Shown: positions 17,745 through 26,472, numbered from the stretch's first letter. The stretch: DNA of 64,000 nt from Parvibaculum sp. (GCF_030651915.1 NZ_JAUSBV010000005.1:372001-436000), one strand, 5' to 3'. A program made the numbers and translations. The notes: a model not told the origin generated them from the sequence alone.

Positions 17745-19198
17745 CTCGCTGCCTGCAGCGCCACACCGGCGCGGCGTCGCAACACATCGGCAAGTCGATC
17801 CTCGCCGAGTGCTTCGCGAAATCCGGCGGCGATCTCGATGAATGCTTCGGCATTCATGCGTGCCGATCCGCTTGCGGTCCTCATTTCGTCCAGCAACCGG
17901 TCTTCGTAGATGTTGAGATAGGTTGTGATCTGTCCGCGGATGCTGTTGCAGTGACTTTGCGCGCCAACTGCATCGCATATTGGCGCCAGCCCTCGAATGA
18001 AACGCAGGCAGGTGCCCATGCGGGCGGTGCGCGCCGGGTCGGGCGCGTTCGAAAGATCGGGACGCAGCGGGCCACCCCGTCCATATTGTCCAATCTGATG
18101 CAGCGGCAGGGCGCGTGGCAGGTCGGTTTCGAAGCGTGCCATTTCCTGCGAGAGCGCCGCCGAGAGGCGCGCACGGGCGCCGAGCAGGCGTTGCCCCCAC
18201 TCGCCATGACGTCGCAAATCGATTTCAGCGGTGAATCCCTTCGACATACGCGCAAAACGCCGCACGTCTTCAAGCAGCTTGTCGAGGTCGGCATGTCCCG
18301 GTCGCTTGCCTTCAGCGCTGCGGGCGATCCGGTCCAGATCGGCGAGCAGCAATTCGCCAAGGACCGCGAGTTCGCTACGGCTGATCAGCATGTCGTTGCG
18401 ATAGTGGGCGACCTTGCGCGCAAGCCGAAGGATCTGCCAGGACTCGGCAAGGCGCGCCATGGCGACAAAAGGTACATAGAGCGCCGCTTCGACCGAGCTC
18501 TCGCGGGCATCTTCGTAGAGCTCCTTGACGAGATTGACTTGCCCCTCATCGAAATCGGCAACGGCTTTCGGCAAGATCGACTGCAGCTTCAGCATGGCGG
18601 GTGCGATCGACAGCACAGCCGCAATGGCGCGCGCATCCTCGATGCCCGTTTCACCACCAAGCTGCGCTTCGATCTCCCGGCGTCGGGTTGCGTCACGGCG
18701 CGCTTCGTCGAGCGCCGCTTCGATGGCCCCGGCGGCTGAGGCATGCAAGACCGACACCGCCGCATCGAGCGCGATGCGGTCGTTTTTCAACGTGTGGTCG
18801 ATGATACGCCCGGCCAGGTCGGGCAGCGCATCCGGCAGCAGTTCGGTTTCGAGCCACATCCACATCGGCTCGATAACGCGACGCGCGATCCGGCCCCGCT
18901 GGCGGTCGATGGTCTGTTCGTCGGAAAGGAGATCCTCGAATGGCTGACAGAAGCGGCGCACCGGATCGGCCATGCCCGGCCGCACGCCCCGAAAGGCGGC
19001 CAACAGAGGACGCAGGCCCGAAAGGATCGTTGCATAGGGCAGACCGGCCGTGCCGCGCAGCTTTTCGCGCTCGAGCCCCGATGCAAGCTTCACCACGGCA
19101 GGCGGCGGCAATTGCGCCAGGTAGGCAGCCAGGCGCTCTGACAGCGATGCGTTCGGTTCGTTGGCCATGACGTCCCGGCTGAACTCGGCGTGCCCCAT
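17741..19198 (-). CDS. Conserved alpha-helical protein of unknown function
   Basis: Unrecognised protein of about 485 residues, predicted mostly helical, rich in Ala, Leu, Arg and Glu, with no membrane helix or signal peptide and no catalytic motif I can identify. Features seen: MADPVRRFCQPFEDLL, a run rich in paired basic residues (ARRDATRRREIEAQL), and HYRNDMLISRSELAVLGELL. Three starts are possible: 19225, 19198 (MGHAEF) and 19168 (MANEPNASL); I list the middle one. The last four bases overlap the end of the convergent D-cysteine desulfhydrase gene. It is transcribed away from the cold-shock gene. Confidence 0.7.
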   Translation of the reverse strand: MGHAEFSRDVMANEPNASLSERLAAYLAQLPPPAVVKLASGLEREKLRGTAGLPYATILSGLRPLLAAFRGVRPGMADPVRRFCQPFEDLLSDEQTIDRQRGRIARRVIEPMWMWLETELLPDALPDLAGRIIDHTLKNDRIALDAAVSVLHASAAGAIEAALDEARRDATRRREIEAQLGGETGIEDARAIAAVLSIAPAMLKLQSILPKAVADFDEGQVNLVKELYEDARESSVEAALYVPFVAMARLAESWQILRLARKVAHYRNDMLISRSELAVLGELLLADLDRIARSAEGKRPGHADLDKLLEDVRRFARMSKGFTAEIDLRRHGEWGQRLLGARARLSAALSQEMARFETDLPRALPLHQIGQYGRGGPLRPDLSNAPDPARTARMGTCLRFIRGLAPICDAVGAQSHCNSIRGQITTYLNIYEDRLLDEMRTASGSARMNAEAFIEIAAGFREALGEDRLADVLRRRAGVALQAAS

Positions 19199-19302
19199 GC
19201 CGCCCTTGGGCTCAAACCTAGGCACCCGTGCTTAAAATTTGGTTCCGTATCGACACAAATGACCGAAATTCGCCATTTCTGCCGATGAATTGGGAGAGGG
19301 CC

Positions 19303-19351
19303 GGCTCCGGCATTCGCCCTTTCCAGCAGCGGATTTTCGTTGGCCGGAGCC
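19303..19351 (+). promoter_or_regulatory. Possible structured leader of the cold-shock gene
   Basis: Perfect 9-bp arms GGCTCCGGC (19303-19311) and GCCGGAGCC (19343-19351) enclose 31 nt, followed by AATTTTCG, about 90 nt before the csp start. The gap between the upstream divergent gene and csp is about 240 bp, giving room for a long 5' UTR such as enteric cspA uses for thermal control. Function is inferred. Confidence 0.4.
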
Positions 19352-19439
19352 AATTTTCGATGGTAGCGTTTTTGGCTGGATGCCGTCTTTTACAGCGGTA
19401 TCCGTTCGTTCTATCTCTTTACGAGGCATTCAACGCACA

Positions 19440-19646
19440 ATGGCTAGCGGAGTCGTGAAGTGGTTTAACACCACGAAGGGTTACGGATTCATCGCACCTG
19501 CCGACGGGAGCAAGGACGTTTTCGTCCATATCTCGGCCGTCGAGCAGGCTGGTCAGAAGACCCTGCAGGAAGGACAGCAAGTCCAGTACGAACTGGTCGA
19601 GGGGCGCAACGGCCGCTCCTCTGCCGAAAATCTGGTACTCGGCTGA
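19440..19646 (+). CDS. Cold-shock domain protein (CspA family)
   Basis: Single OB-fold RNA chaperone of 68 residues. The RNP1 (KGYGFIAP, residues 13-20) and RNP2 (VFVHIS, 27-32) motifs are intact, with the family start [10 protein letters not shown]. It melts RNA secondary structure during cold or growth-phase change. The frame extends upstream to 19290 but the family start at 19440 is clear. It stands alone between a long leader and a terminator-like hairpin at 19690. Confidence 0.95.
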   Translation: MASGVVKWFNTTKGYGFIAPADGSKDVFVHISAVEQAGQKTLQEGQQVQYELVEGRNGRSSAENLVLG

Positions 19647-19690
19647 TCGACACAGCATCGGCGCGGGCGACCTCGCCCGCCCCTGAAAAA

Positions 19691-19721
19691 GCCAAGGCCC
19701 TCCCCTCATGGCGGAGGGCCT
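19691..19721 (+). terminator. Terminator-like hairpin after csp
   Basis: AAGGCCCTCC and GGAGGGCCTT form 10-bp arms around a short loop, followed by TCG and a weak T run. It lies about 45 bp after the csp stop. The upstream ATG of the next reading frame (19708) falls inside the hairpin, supporting the later start of the yihY-like gene. Confidence 0.7.
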
Positions 19722-19755
19722 TTCGATTGTCGGACGCCACGTCTACCATGGCGCC

Positions 19756-21123
19756 ATGTTCGGCTCCGCTTCGCTCATCGAGCGCCTCCACGACCTCATC
19801 TGGGATCAGTCTCTCGACGACCAGAGTTTCTGGCGGCGCACCACGCTTCTGACCGCGCGGATCGGCTGGGCGGTCGTCCGCGAGCTTGTGGGCGGCGCGC
19901 TGAGCCTGCGGGCGATGAGCCTTGTCTACACGACACTGCTGGCACTGGTGCCGGCGCTCGCCATCGCCTTCGCCATCTTCCGTGCCTTTGGCTTCGACAG
20001 CTATATCGAAACCATCATGGCCGACTTTCTGTCGCCGCTTGGCGATCAGGGCGAGGAGATTACCGCGCGCATGATGGAGTTCGTGCAGCGCGTCAATGTC
20101 AATGTTCTCGGTACGGTGGGTTTTGCATTTCTGCTCTACACCGTCATTTCGCTGATCAACAAGGTCGAGTCGGCGTTCAACAGCATCTGGCATGTCGAGG
20201 CCAGCCGCTCCTTTGCGCGACAGTTCACCGAAATCGTCAGCATGGGCATTCTCGGGCCGCTGATCGTCTTGACGGTCATCGGTATCATGGCCGGTGCGAT
20301 TTCCAACAGTTTCATCGGCGACATCGCCGAGTATTGGCTTGTCGTTTATCTGGTCGAGCAGTCGAGCAAGCTCTTGCCCTTCGCGGTGCTGATCGCTGCT
20401 TTCACCTTCATCTACATGATGATCCCCAACACGCGGGTCAGGTTCGATGCGGCGCTTGTCGGCGCTGTTGTGGCGGGTATCACCTGGGGCGCGGCCGGCT
20501 GGACGTTCGCCACCTTCGTCGTCAAGTCGGCACAATATGTTGCGATCTATTCGGCCTTTGCCAGTCTGGTCTTCTTCATGATCTGGCTTTATGCCGCCTG
20601 GCTGATCCTGCTCGGCGGTTGCGCGATCGCCTTCTACTACCAGAACCGCACCTACCTCTCGGCGCAATCGGGCATCAACCCGCTGACACTACGTCAACTC
20701 GACCGCATGGCGGTGCAGGCGCTCCTGTTGATCCATGATGCTTTCGACCGGGCATCGACGCCGTGGACGGAGGAGGCGCTGGCGCGGCGGCTGCATGTAC
20801 CGATGGAAGCGATGGGCGAAATTGCCGGTGCCTTGTGCAATGCCGGGCTCGTGACCTTTTCATCCAGCAATCCGAGCCGCTTTGTGCCAACCCGTCCGGC
20901 CGACAAGACCCGCATCGCCGATGTCATGGCCGCCGTGCGGGCCCAACGCTACAAGCGCCAGATCGATGATGCGACGCTCGCGCACGAGCCGCGCGTGGAC
21001 GCATTTTTCGGCACGCTGGCAGCGCGGGAGTCGGAACTGGCCGGGCCGACGACCATCGCGTCTCTGCTGGCTGCCGAGGAACCCGCTCCGGCCGCCGACG
21101 CCGCCGCAACACCCGGCCATTAA
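19756..21123 (+). CDS. YihY/BrkB-family inner-membrane protein
   Basis: Protein of 455 residues with six to seven membrane helices in the first 300 (for example SLVYTTLLALVPALAIAFAI, VGFAFLLYTVISLINKVE, WILLGGCAIAFYYQNRTY) and a C-terminal winged-helix-like cytoplasmic domain (EEALARRLHVPMEAMGEIAGALC). This fused C-terminal region is common in alphaproteobacterial YihY proteins. The family was once called RNase BN but has no shown nuclease role. I chose ATG 19756 (MFGSASLIERLHDLI) because the 19708 ATG lies within a terminator hairpin. Confidence 0.88.
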   Translation: MFGSASLIERLHDLIWDQSLDDQSFWRRTTLLTARIGWAVVRELVGGALSLRAMSLVYTTLLALVPALAIAFAIFRAFGFDSYIETIMADFLSPLGDQGEEITARMMEFVQRVNVNVLGTVGFAFLLYTVISLINKVESAFNSIWHVEASRSFARQFTEIVSMGILGPLIVLTVIGIMAGAISNSFIGDIAEYWLVVYLVEQSSKLLPFAVLIAAFTFIYMMIPNTRVRFDAALVGAVVAGITWGAAGWTFATFVVKSAQYVAIYSAFASLVFFMIWLYAAWLILLGGCAIAFYYQNRTYLSAQSGINPLTLRQLDRMAVQALLLIHDAFDRASTPWTEEALARRLHVPMEAMGEIAGALCNAGLVTFSSSNPSRFVPTRPADKTRIADVMAAVRAQRYKRQIDDATLAHEPRVDAFFGTLAARESELAGPTTIASLLAAEEPAPAADAAATPGH

Positions 21124-21327
21124 CTTTTTGATTCGTTGTCGAAAATGTTCCGACTCCGCGACAGGCGGCCGTTCGAACGTTGTGACACGCACCGCTTCCG
21201 GCATCGGAAATGCCAGCAATGACGGCCATCCTGCACACTCGATCGTGTGTGTGCCAATTCTTCACACACATTCACTTGACGAGCGCGGCCGGGAGATTCA
21301 GGCTCTCACTACTGGGTTCAACAATTG

Positions 21328-21341
21328 AAAGGAGGTGATCC
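21328..21341 (+). promoter_or_regulatory. Complete anti-SD complement as ribosome binding site
   Basis: AAAGGAGGTGATCC is complementary to the whole 3' tail of 16S rRNA (14 nt). It ends 1 nt before the ATG at 21343, with AGGAGG at the normal 7-nt spacing. Few genes have so long a match. Confidence 0.85.
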
Positions 21342-21342
21342 G

Positions 21343-21453
21343 ATGTCTAACGGTCTGGTGACACCGTTTGCCATCGCCAAGTTTTCGATCTCGACAGAGG
21401 GTCGTATGGCGAGGCAGGTAAGGTCGGCAACTTCCGGGGGCCTTTCTGCCTGA
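21343..21453 (+). CDS. 36-residue ORF behind a perfect ribosome binding site
   Basis: ATG-initiated ORF of 36 codons ending in TGA, starting MSNGLVTPFAIAKFSIS and ending SATSGGLSA. I do not recognise the family. The only strong evidence for translation is the 14-nt Shine-Dalgarno. It has one weakly hydrophobic stretch (LVTPFAIAKF) and several Arg residues. It sits alone in a 539-bp gap between yihY-like and the convergent lipoprotein gene, and a strong terminator at 21576 ends its transcript. It could be a true small protein, or a translated leader of a small RNA. Confidence 0.55.
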   Translation: MSNGLVTPFAIAKFSISTEGRMARQVRSATSGGLSA

Positions 21454-21575
21454 GCCTTTATCCTTTATCGCCGTACCGGTGTCTGGCACGGCGACTCTGC
21501 AATCGAAATAGATGGACGCAAACGGGGCGGTCCAGAGAGAAGACAAACGGACTGCGTCGCTGCCGTTTCCGAACT

Positions 21576-21611
21576 GGCCGCCGCCTCCCTCAGGGAGAGC
21601 GGCGGCCTTTT
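21576..21611 (+). terminator. Rho-independent terminator
   Basis: GGCCGCCGC (21576-21584) and GCGGCGGCC (21599-21607) form a 9-bp GC stem with a 14-nt loop, followed by TTTT. It terminates rightward transcription carrying the 36-codon ORF; about 120 nt of apparently non-coding RNA lie between that ORF and the hairpin. Confidence 0.85.
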
Positions 21612-21662
21612 CACATCCCGCATCATTCGAAGTCGATGTCTCACGAAGGCGGGAAGGTGGCG

Positions 21663-22148
21663 TCAGTTCACGATCTGCCAACTGCCGTCCGGCTGACGGC
21701 ACGCCGTGCCGTAAGCCTGCTCGGCGCGGCCGCCGATATAGACGGTCTGGCTGTATTCGCGGCAATAGCCTGAATTCGACTGGTAGGAACGGCGCGGCTC
21801 GACATAACCGTAATTGCCGCTGTCCGGATTGCGCCACTGCGTCGGCTGACCGGTCTGGAACGCGTTGTAGGACGCATTCTGGAGATACGCCTGATCGGCG
21901 CGGTCGAGACTGCGGCCGATATTGTTGCCAACCAGCGCGCCCACCAAAACGCCGGCGCCGGTGGCCCAGAGCCGGCCCGAACCGCCGCCGATCTGCGAAC
22001 CGGCAAGGCCGCCCGCGACGGCGCCGGCCAGTGTCCCGAAGCCTTCCTTCGGGCCCGTGCCGCCATATCCATAACCGGGGCCGCCCGTCTGGCAGCCCGC
22101 CAGGGCCAAGGCCAGAGTGCCCATGAGCAGAGTGCTTTTGATCGTCAT
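21663..22148 (-). CDS. Glycine-zipper surface lipoprotein (17 kDa antigen-like)
   Basis: Lipoprotein of 161 residues. Lipobox LALAGC puts the lipidated Cys near residue 19. A glycine-zipper segment follows (GTLAGAVAGGLAGSQIGGGSG, then GALVGNNIGRSLDRAD), then a C-terminal domain with YCREYSQTVYIGGRAEQAYGTACRQPDGSW, as in the RT0821/Lpp0805 family of Rickettsia-type 17 kDa surface antigens. The two Cys in the tail may pair. The ATG at 22148 (MTIKST) gives a normal signal peptide; the frame to 22181 adds a polar extension. It stands alone, convergent with the small ORF unit. Confidence 0.85.
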   Translation of the reverse strand: MTIKSTLLMGTLALALAGCQTGGPGYGYGGTGPKEGFGTLAGAVAGGLAGSQIGGGSGRLWATGAGVLVGALVGNNIGRSLDRADQAYLQNASYNAFQTGQPTQWRNPDSGNYGYVEPRRSYQSNSGYCREYSQTVYIGGRAEQAYGTACRQPDGSWQIVN

Positions 22149-22260
22149 AGCTGTACCCCATGTCCTGATTGGGTGATCCAACAGTCACGAGGATAGGAAA
22201 CCGCCGTTGAGCGGACGCTGAATGCGCCGTTCATCCGGCATTCAGCTTGGCGCGGCCGTT

Positions 22261-23631
22261 TCAGTCGGCTGAAGCCGGCAGATAGAGTTCGGCTCGCAAT
22301 CCGCCCATTTTCGACGTTTCGAGGCGCAATTCGCCGCCATAGAGTTCCGCGATCTCGGTCACGATAGAGAGGCCGAGGCCCGATCCCGGCTTGGTTTCAT
22401 CGAGCCGTGCACCGCGTTTCAATACGGTCTTGCGCGCTTCTTCCGGCAAACCCGGCCCATCATCCTCCACCGCCAGCATGAAGAAGGCGCGGCCGTTTCG
22501 GGCCTCGCCGGCTGTCACCGTCAACACGACGCGCGAGGCGGCCCATTTGCAGGCATTGTCGACGAGGTTGCCGGCGACCTCCTCCAGATCCTGCGCCTCG
22601 CCGCGAAAGCCGGTCGTCTCGGGGCAATCGACGGAGAGAGCGAGCCCGCGATCGGCATGGATACGTTCAAGCGCGCGGCAGATTCGCGTCAGCACCGGGG
22701 CGACCGGCGTGTTGACGCCGAGCACATTGGCCGACGCCGCCATGCGCGCACGCGCCAGATGATGATCGATCTGCTCGCGCATTTGCCCCGCTACCCGGTC
22801 CACCGTTTCGCCGAACGGGTCGTCATGCGCGCGCGCTTCATTGGTCAGCACGCTCAAGGGCGTTTTCAGCGCATGCGCCAGATTTCCGACATGGGTGCGC
22901 GCCCGCTCCAGCACTTCGCGATTGCCGTCGAGCAGCCGGTTGAGTTCGTCGGCCAGCGGCTCGATTTCGGAGGGAAATTCGCCTTCAAGCTTCGTCGTCT
23001 GTCCCGAACGAATTTGCGCCAACGCCAGACGCACCCGTTCGAGCGGCCGCAGCCCGAAACGCACCTGGATCAGCAGCGCGACGATGAGACCTGCCCCCAT
23101 GGCGGCCATGGCAGCAAAAAGCCAGGTATTGAAGCCTTGTATCTCGGCATCGATCTCGCTGCGGTCGCCGGCCACCGCGAAGGAAACCCGCACGTCGTAA
23201 TCCGGAAGCGTAACGCGCCGCTCGGCGACGCGCAGCCGTTGATCTTCGGGGCCCAGAACGTCGAAGACCTTGAGGCCGAAATCGTTGCGGCCGGCGCCGC
23301 GCCCCGGCGCCAGATCGAGCGACTGGTCGAAGAGCGACCGCGAACGCAACGCCGGACGCGCGGTCAGTGGCGACACCTGCCAGTACCAGCCCGAATAGGC
23401 GAGATCGAAGCGCGTTTCGGAAAGTTCGCGGGCACGGACAAGCTGGCCGGCCGCGTCGACTTCAGTGGTCGCGATCAGGCTGTCGAGCAGCACGTCGAGC
23501 CGTCCGTCGAAGCTGCGCTCGACCGAATTGCGAAAAATGGCCGAGAGGATCAGGCCGCCGACAACGAGCGCGACGACGCTCCAAAGCGCGGCCCCCGCAA
23601 CGAGGCGAAATGCGAGACTGTCAGACCGCAT
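22261..23631 (-). CDS. Sensor histidine kinase, FeuQ/PhoQ-like
   Basis: Kinase of 456 residues: membrane helix near 11-31, a periplasmic sensor of about 140 residues, second helix near 168-190, HAMP, a HisKA variant with His253 (NLAHALKTPLSVL) and an HATPase (NLVDNACKWA, DDGPGLPEEARK, GSGLGLSIV). The HALKTP form of the phospho-acceptor is typical of the PhoQ subgroup. The start overlaps the regulator gene by 11 bp. In rhizobia, FeuPQ controls cyclic glucan export and osmoadaptation; that role here is inference. Confidence 0.88.
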   Translation of the reverse strand: MRSDSLAFRLVAGAALWSVVALVVGGLILSAIFRNSVERSFDGRLDVLLDSLIATTEVDAAGQLVRARELSETRFDLAYSGWYWQVSPLTARPALRSRSLFDQSLDLAPGRGAGRNDFGLKVFDVLGPEDQRLRVAERRVTLPDYDVRVSFAVAGDRSEIDAEIQGFNTWLFAAMAAMGAGLIVALLIQVRFGLRPLERVRLALAQIRSGQTTKLEGEFPSEIEPLADELNRLLDGNREVLERARTHVGNLAHALKTPLSVLTNEARAHDDPFGETVDRVAGQMREQIDHHLARARMAASANVLGVNTPVAPVLTRICRALERIHADRGLALSVDCPETTGFRGEAQDLEEVAGNLVDNACKWAASRVVLTVTAGEARNGRAFFMLAVEDDGPGLPEEARKTVLKRGARLDETKPGSGLGLSIVTEIAELYGGELRLETSKMGGLRAELYLPASAD

Positions 23632-24292
23632 CTTCCGGCGCCGTCAGCCTGTAGCCGAGCCCGCGCACGGTCTCGATCACATCCTTGCCGAGCTTGCGGC
23701 GCAAGCGTCCCACAAACACTTCGATGGTGTTGGAGTCGCGATCGAAATCCTGGTCGTAAAGATGCTCGACGAGTTCGGTGCGCGAGATGACGCGGTCGCG
23801 ATGATGCATCATATAGGCGAGCAACCGGTATTCGAGCGAGGTCAGTTTGATTGATCTTCCGTCGACCGTCACGCGGGAGCTGCGTGTGTCGACGCGGACC
23901 GATCCGCATTCGAGTTCGCTGGTCGCGTGACCCGTCGCGCGGCGCAGCAGCGCGCGCAAGCGCGCCAGCACTTCCTCCATGAAAAAGGGTTTGGCCACAT
24001 AGTCGTCGGCGCCGGCGTCGAAACCGGCGACCTTGTCCGACCAGCGGTCGCGCGCGGTCAGGATCAGCACCGGCATGATCTTGCCGTCACGGCGCCACTT
24101 TTCCAGCACCGTCACACCGTCCATTTCCGGCAGGCCGAGATCCAGCACCACCGCATCATAGGGTTCGGTGTCGCCGAGGAAATGCCCTTCCTCGCCGTCG
24201 CGGGCGCTGTCCACCACATAGCCCGCTTCCTCCAGCGCGCCGACAAGCTGGCGGTTGAGGTCGGGATCGTCTTCGACAACCAGTAGCCGCAT
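23621..24292 (-). CDS. OmpR-family response regulator, FeuP/PhoP-like
   Basis: Regulator of 223 residues: receiver domain with E7, D8, D9, Asp51 (VVLDLGLPEMDG) and Lys in AKPFFMEE, then a winged-helix output domain (LTSLEYRLLAYMMHH, EVFVGRLRRKLG). The ATG start gives the family N-terminus MRLLVVEDDPDLNRQL. It is preceded by the PepSY gene (25 bp) and overlaps the kinase gene, forming a three-gene operon. Confidence 0.92.
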   Translation of the reverse strand: MRLLVVEDDPDLNRQLVGALEEAGYVVDSARDGEEGHFLGDTEPYDAVVLDLGLPEMDGVTVLEKWRRDGKIMPVLILTARDRWSDKVAGFDAGADDYVAKPFFMEEVLARLRALLRRATGHATSELECGSVRVDTRSSRVTVDGRSIKLTSLEYRLLAYMMHHRDRVISRTELVEHLYDQDFDRDSNTIEVFVGRLRRKLGKDVIETVRGLGYRLTAPEDAV

Positions 24293-24317
24293 ATCCCTTG
24301 CCTCCGCTCTCTGCCCG

Positions 24318-24668
24318 TTAACGGGCGCCCTCGACCCGGCCCGAAGAGGCGTCGACCGACACCACGACGACCCGGTTGTCCGGCGTTCTGATCTTCACAT
24401 AGTAGGTCTGGCCCGCAAGGCTCATGTCGAGATAGCGGCCCGGATAACTCGACAGGGCCGCCTGTTTGGCCTGTCCCGGCGAGATCACCCGGCCCTGGCG
24501 CACGGCGTCGCGCGCATTGTCGTCGCGGTCCCAGTACTGGGCCTCGACCAGCAGCGCCGCCGCCGGTGCCTGCCCGATCACCTGATCGGCGCGCGCCGGC
24601 CCCGACCCCATCAGAAAGAGGGCCAAAGCGGCGGTCGTCAGGGCGACCCATGTGAATTTCTGTCCCAT
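24318..24668 (-). CDS. Secreted PepSY-domain protein
   Basis: Protein of 116 residues with a signal peptide (cleavage near ARA-D, residue 28) and a PepSY domain (SPGQAKQAALSSYPGRYLDM, then YYVKIRTPDNRVVVVSVDAS). It is the first gene of the operon with the FeuPQ-like pair. In Sinorhizobium a small periplasmic protein, FeuN, restrains the FeuQ kinase; this protein is a good candidate for the same job, by position and location only. Confidence 0.85.
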   Translation of the reverse strand: MGQKFTWVALTTAALALFLMGSGPARADQVIGQAPAAALLVEAQYWDRDDNARDAVRQGRVISPGQAKQAALSSYPGRYLDMSLAGQTYYVKIRTPDNRVVVVSVDASSGRVEGAR

Positions 24669-24741
24669 GCCCCCGGTCTTAAGCCATCCCGACTGAACCC
24701 GCGATGAACGGGCGTTGCGGCTTCCTGTCAGAATTCGCCGC

Positions 24742-25413
24742 TCAGAAACCGCTGAACGTCACGAATTCCTCGAGCGGTGCGCGATCCGTGCGCAATTGGT
24801 TAATGGGGGCTGCCTCATCCATGTAGCCGAGCCCCATGCCACAGAACAGCATAAGCTCTTCCGGTATCCCGACAAACTCGCCGACCGTCTTGTACCAGAT
24901 CGCCCAGGCTTCCTGCGGCGCGGTGTGCAGCCCGTGCTCGCGGGCGGCCAGCATCACCGACTGGATGAACATGCCGAGATCGGACCACTGGCCGAGGCCC
25001 ATCTGCCGGTCGATGGCGAAAAACAGCGCCACCGGCGCGTCGAAGAAACGGAAATTGCGGGCGAACTGCGCCTGCCGCCCGGCCTTGTCCTCGCGCGTCA
25101 CGCCGATGGTCGCATACATGTCCTCGCCGCATTTGAAGCGCCGGCCCTTGTAGGGCTCGGTCAGGCCCTTCGGATAGATGTCGTATTCGAGACCATCGCC
25201 GAACGGCGTGTCTTTCTGCTTCTCGGCCACGATGGCCAGAAATTCCTTCAGCCGGTCGCCGGCCACCACATAAACATGCCAGGGCTGCAGATTGCCGCCC
25301 GAGGGCGCGTATTTCGCTTCTTCGAGAATCTGGCGCACGGTCGCCTCGGGCACCGGCTTGTCGAGAAAGGCGCGGCAGGTGATGCGGCTCTTCAAGGCTT
25401 CGGAGACTTTCAT
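24742..25413 (-). CDS. Nitroreductase-family FMN oxidoreductase
   Basis: Protein of 223 residues of the NfsB/BluB fold. Seen: N-terminal RITCRAFLDKPVPEATVRQILEEAKYAPSG in pieces (FMN-phosphate site), WHVYVVAGD, LGQWSDLGMFIQSVMLAAREHG, and a C-terminal GLGYMDEAAPINQLRTDR. The ATG at 25413 (MKVSEALKSR) is the family start; the frame to 25548 adds an arginine-rich antisense-like extension. It is the last gene of the acyl-CoA dehydrogenase operon, 29 bp downstream. The substrate is unknown. Confidence 0.88.
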   Translation of the reverse strand: MKVSEALKSRITCRAFLDKPVPEATVRQILEEAKYAPSGGNLQPWHVYVVAGDRLKEFLAIVAEKQKDTPFGDGLEYDIYPKGLTEPYKGRRFKCGEDMYATIGVTREDKAGRQAQFARNFRFFDAPVALFFAIDRQMGLGQWSDLGMFIQSVMLAAREHGLHTAPQEAWAIWYKTVGEFVGIPEELMLFCGMGLGYMDEAAPINQLRTDRAPLEEFVTFSGF

Positions 25414-25442
25414 CGGCGGGGCTCTCTCTTCGGTTGCAAATT

Positions 25443-26462
25443 CTATCGCGCCGTCACATAGGGCCAGAGCGCGTCGGCGCCGCGCGCGATCGTCTCGCGG
25501 CCGAGGCTTTCGGCCCATTCGGCGCCGGCGCCGAACTCGGCGCGCCACGACCAGAGGCGGCGCGTCGCGAAGTGGAGGCCATGCTCATAGGTGAAACCGA
25601 TCGCGCCATGCACCTGATGGGCAATCGAGGTTGCGATGCTCGAGGCATCGTCGGCGCGGATCTTGGCGACGGCAATCTCGAATGCCGCGTCATTCTTGCG
25701 CCGCGCGGCCTGCGCGCAGGCATGGTCGGCGGCAATGCCTGTCGCGGCGGCCTGCGTCGCCAGAACGGCGAGTTGCTGCTGGATCGCCTGAAACTTGCCG
25801 ATGGGCTTGCCGAACTGCGTCCGTTCATTGGCATAGGCGACCGTCTGCGCCGCCAGATAGTCGAGCGCACCGGCCATCTGGCAGGCCCGCACCAGCGCGC
25901 CGTAAAGCCGCAACGCGTTCTCCGGCAGCGCGACGGGCGCGGATTGCGCCGCTACGGCTTTCAGCGTCAGCGTGTCGCGCGGCTCGCGCGCCACATTGAT
26001 GTCGGGCGCGACCGATGCGCCGTCGAGCGACGCCAGTACCAGATTGCCGCCGACCAGCGCAACGCCATGCGCCGCCTGACGGCCCCAGGGCACGCGGCGC
26101 GCCGTGCCCGAAAGCCTGCCGGCCGAAAGCGTGAAATCGCCTTCCATCACCGTCAGCACGCCGTCGGGCGCCGCAATACCGGCTTCGGCCAGCAGCCAAT
26201 GCGCGAGCACGGCTTCGGCGAGCGGCAGCGGCGCGACATGGCGGCCCGCCGCCTTCAACACGATGGCCGCGTCGGCCCATGTGCCGCCCGCGCCGCCTTG
26301 CGCCTCCGGCGCCAGCACGCGGGTCAGCCCGTTGGCTTCGAGTTCGCTCCACAAGGCTTCGGGCCAGACGCCGTCCTCGGCGCTCTGGATCAGGTTCTTC
26401 GTCACGCGCTCGGCCAGCAAGCCGTTGACGCTGTCGGCGAGGATCGTCTGCAATTCGTTCAT
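25443..26462 (-). CDS. Acyl-CoA dehydrogenase, short subunit-type
   Basis: Flavoprotein-family protein of 339 residues, shorter than the usual 380-400. The C-terminal helical domain is clear (ALDYLAAQTVAYANERTQFGKPIGKFQAIQQ in pieces, HQVHGAIGFTYEHGLH), while the middle beta domain is reduced. It contains a Glu in FTYEHG near the position where some family members place the base. It starts 10 bp after the larger dehydrogenase gene. Such unequal adjacent pairs form alpha2beta2 enzymes in actinobacterial steroid degradation; a heteromeric enzyme is likely here too (inference). Confidence 0.85.
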   Translation of the reverse strand: MNELQTILADSVNGLLAERVTKNLIQSAEDGVWPEALWSELEANGLTRVLAPEAQGGAGGTWADAAIVLKAAGRHVAPLPLAEAVLAHWLLAEAGIAAPDGVLTVMEGDFTLSAGRLSGTARRVPWGRQAAHGVALVGGNLVLASLDGASVAPDINVAREPRDTLTLKAVAAQSAPVALPENALRLYGALVRACQMAGALDYLAAQTVAYANERTQFGKPIGKFQAIQQQLAVLATQAAATGIAADHACAQAARRKNDAAFEIAVAKIRADDASSIATSIAHQVHGAIGFTYEHGLHFATRRLWSWRAEFGAGAEWAESLGRETIARGADALWPYVTAR

Positions 26463-26472
26463 GTTCCGCTCC

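Noticed and set aside
21328-21341. Possible rRNA fragment
   Set aside because: Only the 14-nt tail complement matches 16S rRNA and it sits at ideal spacing before an ATG, so it is read as a Shine-Dalgarno.
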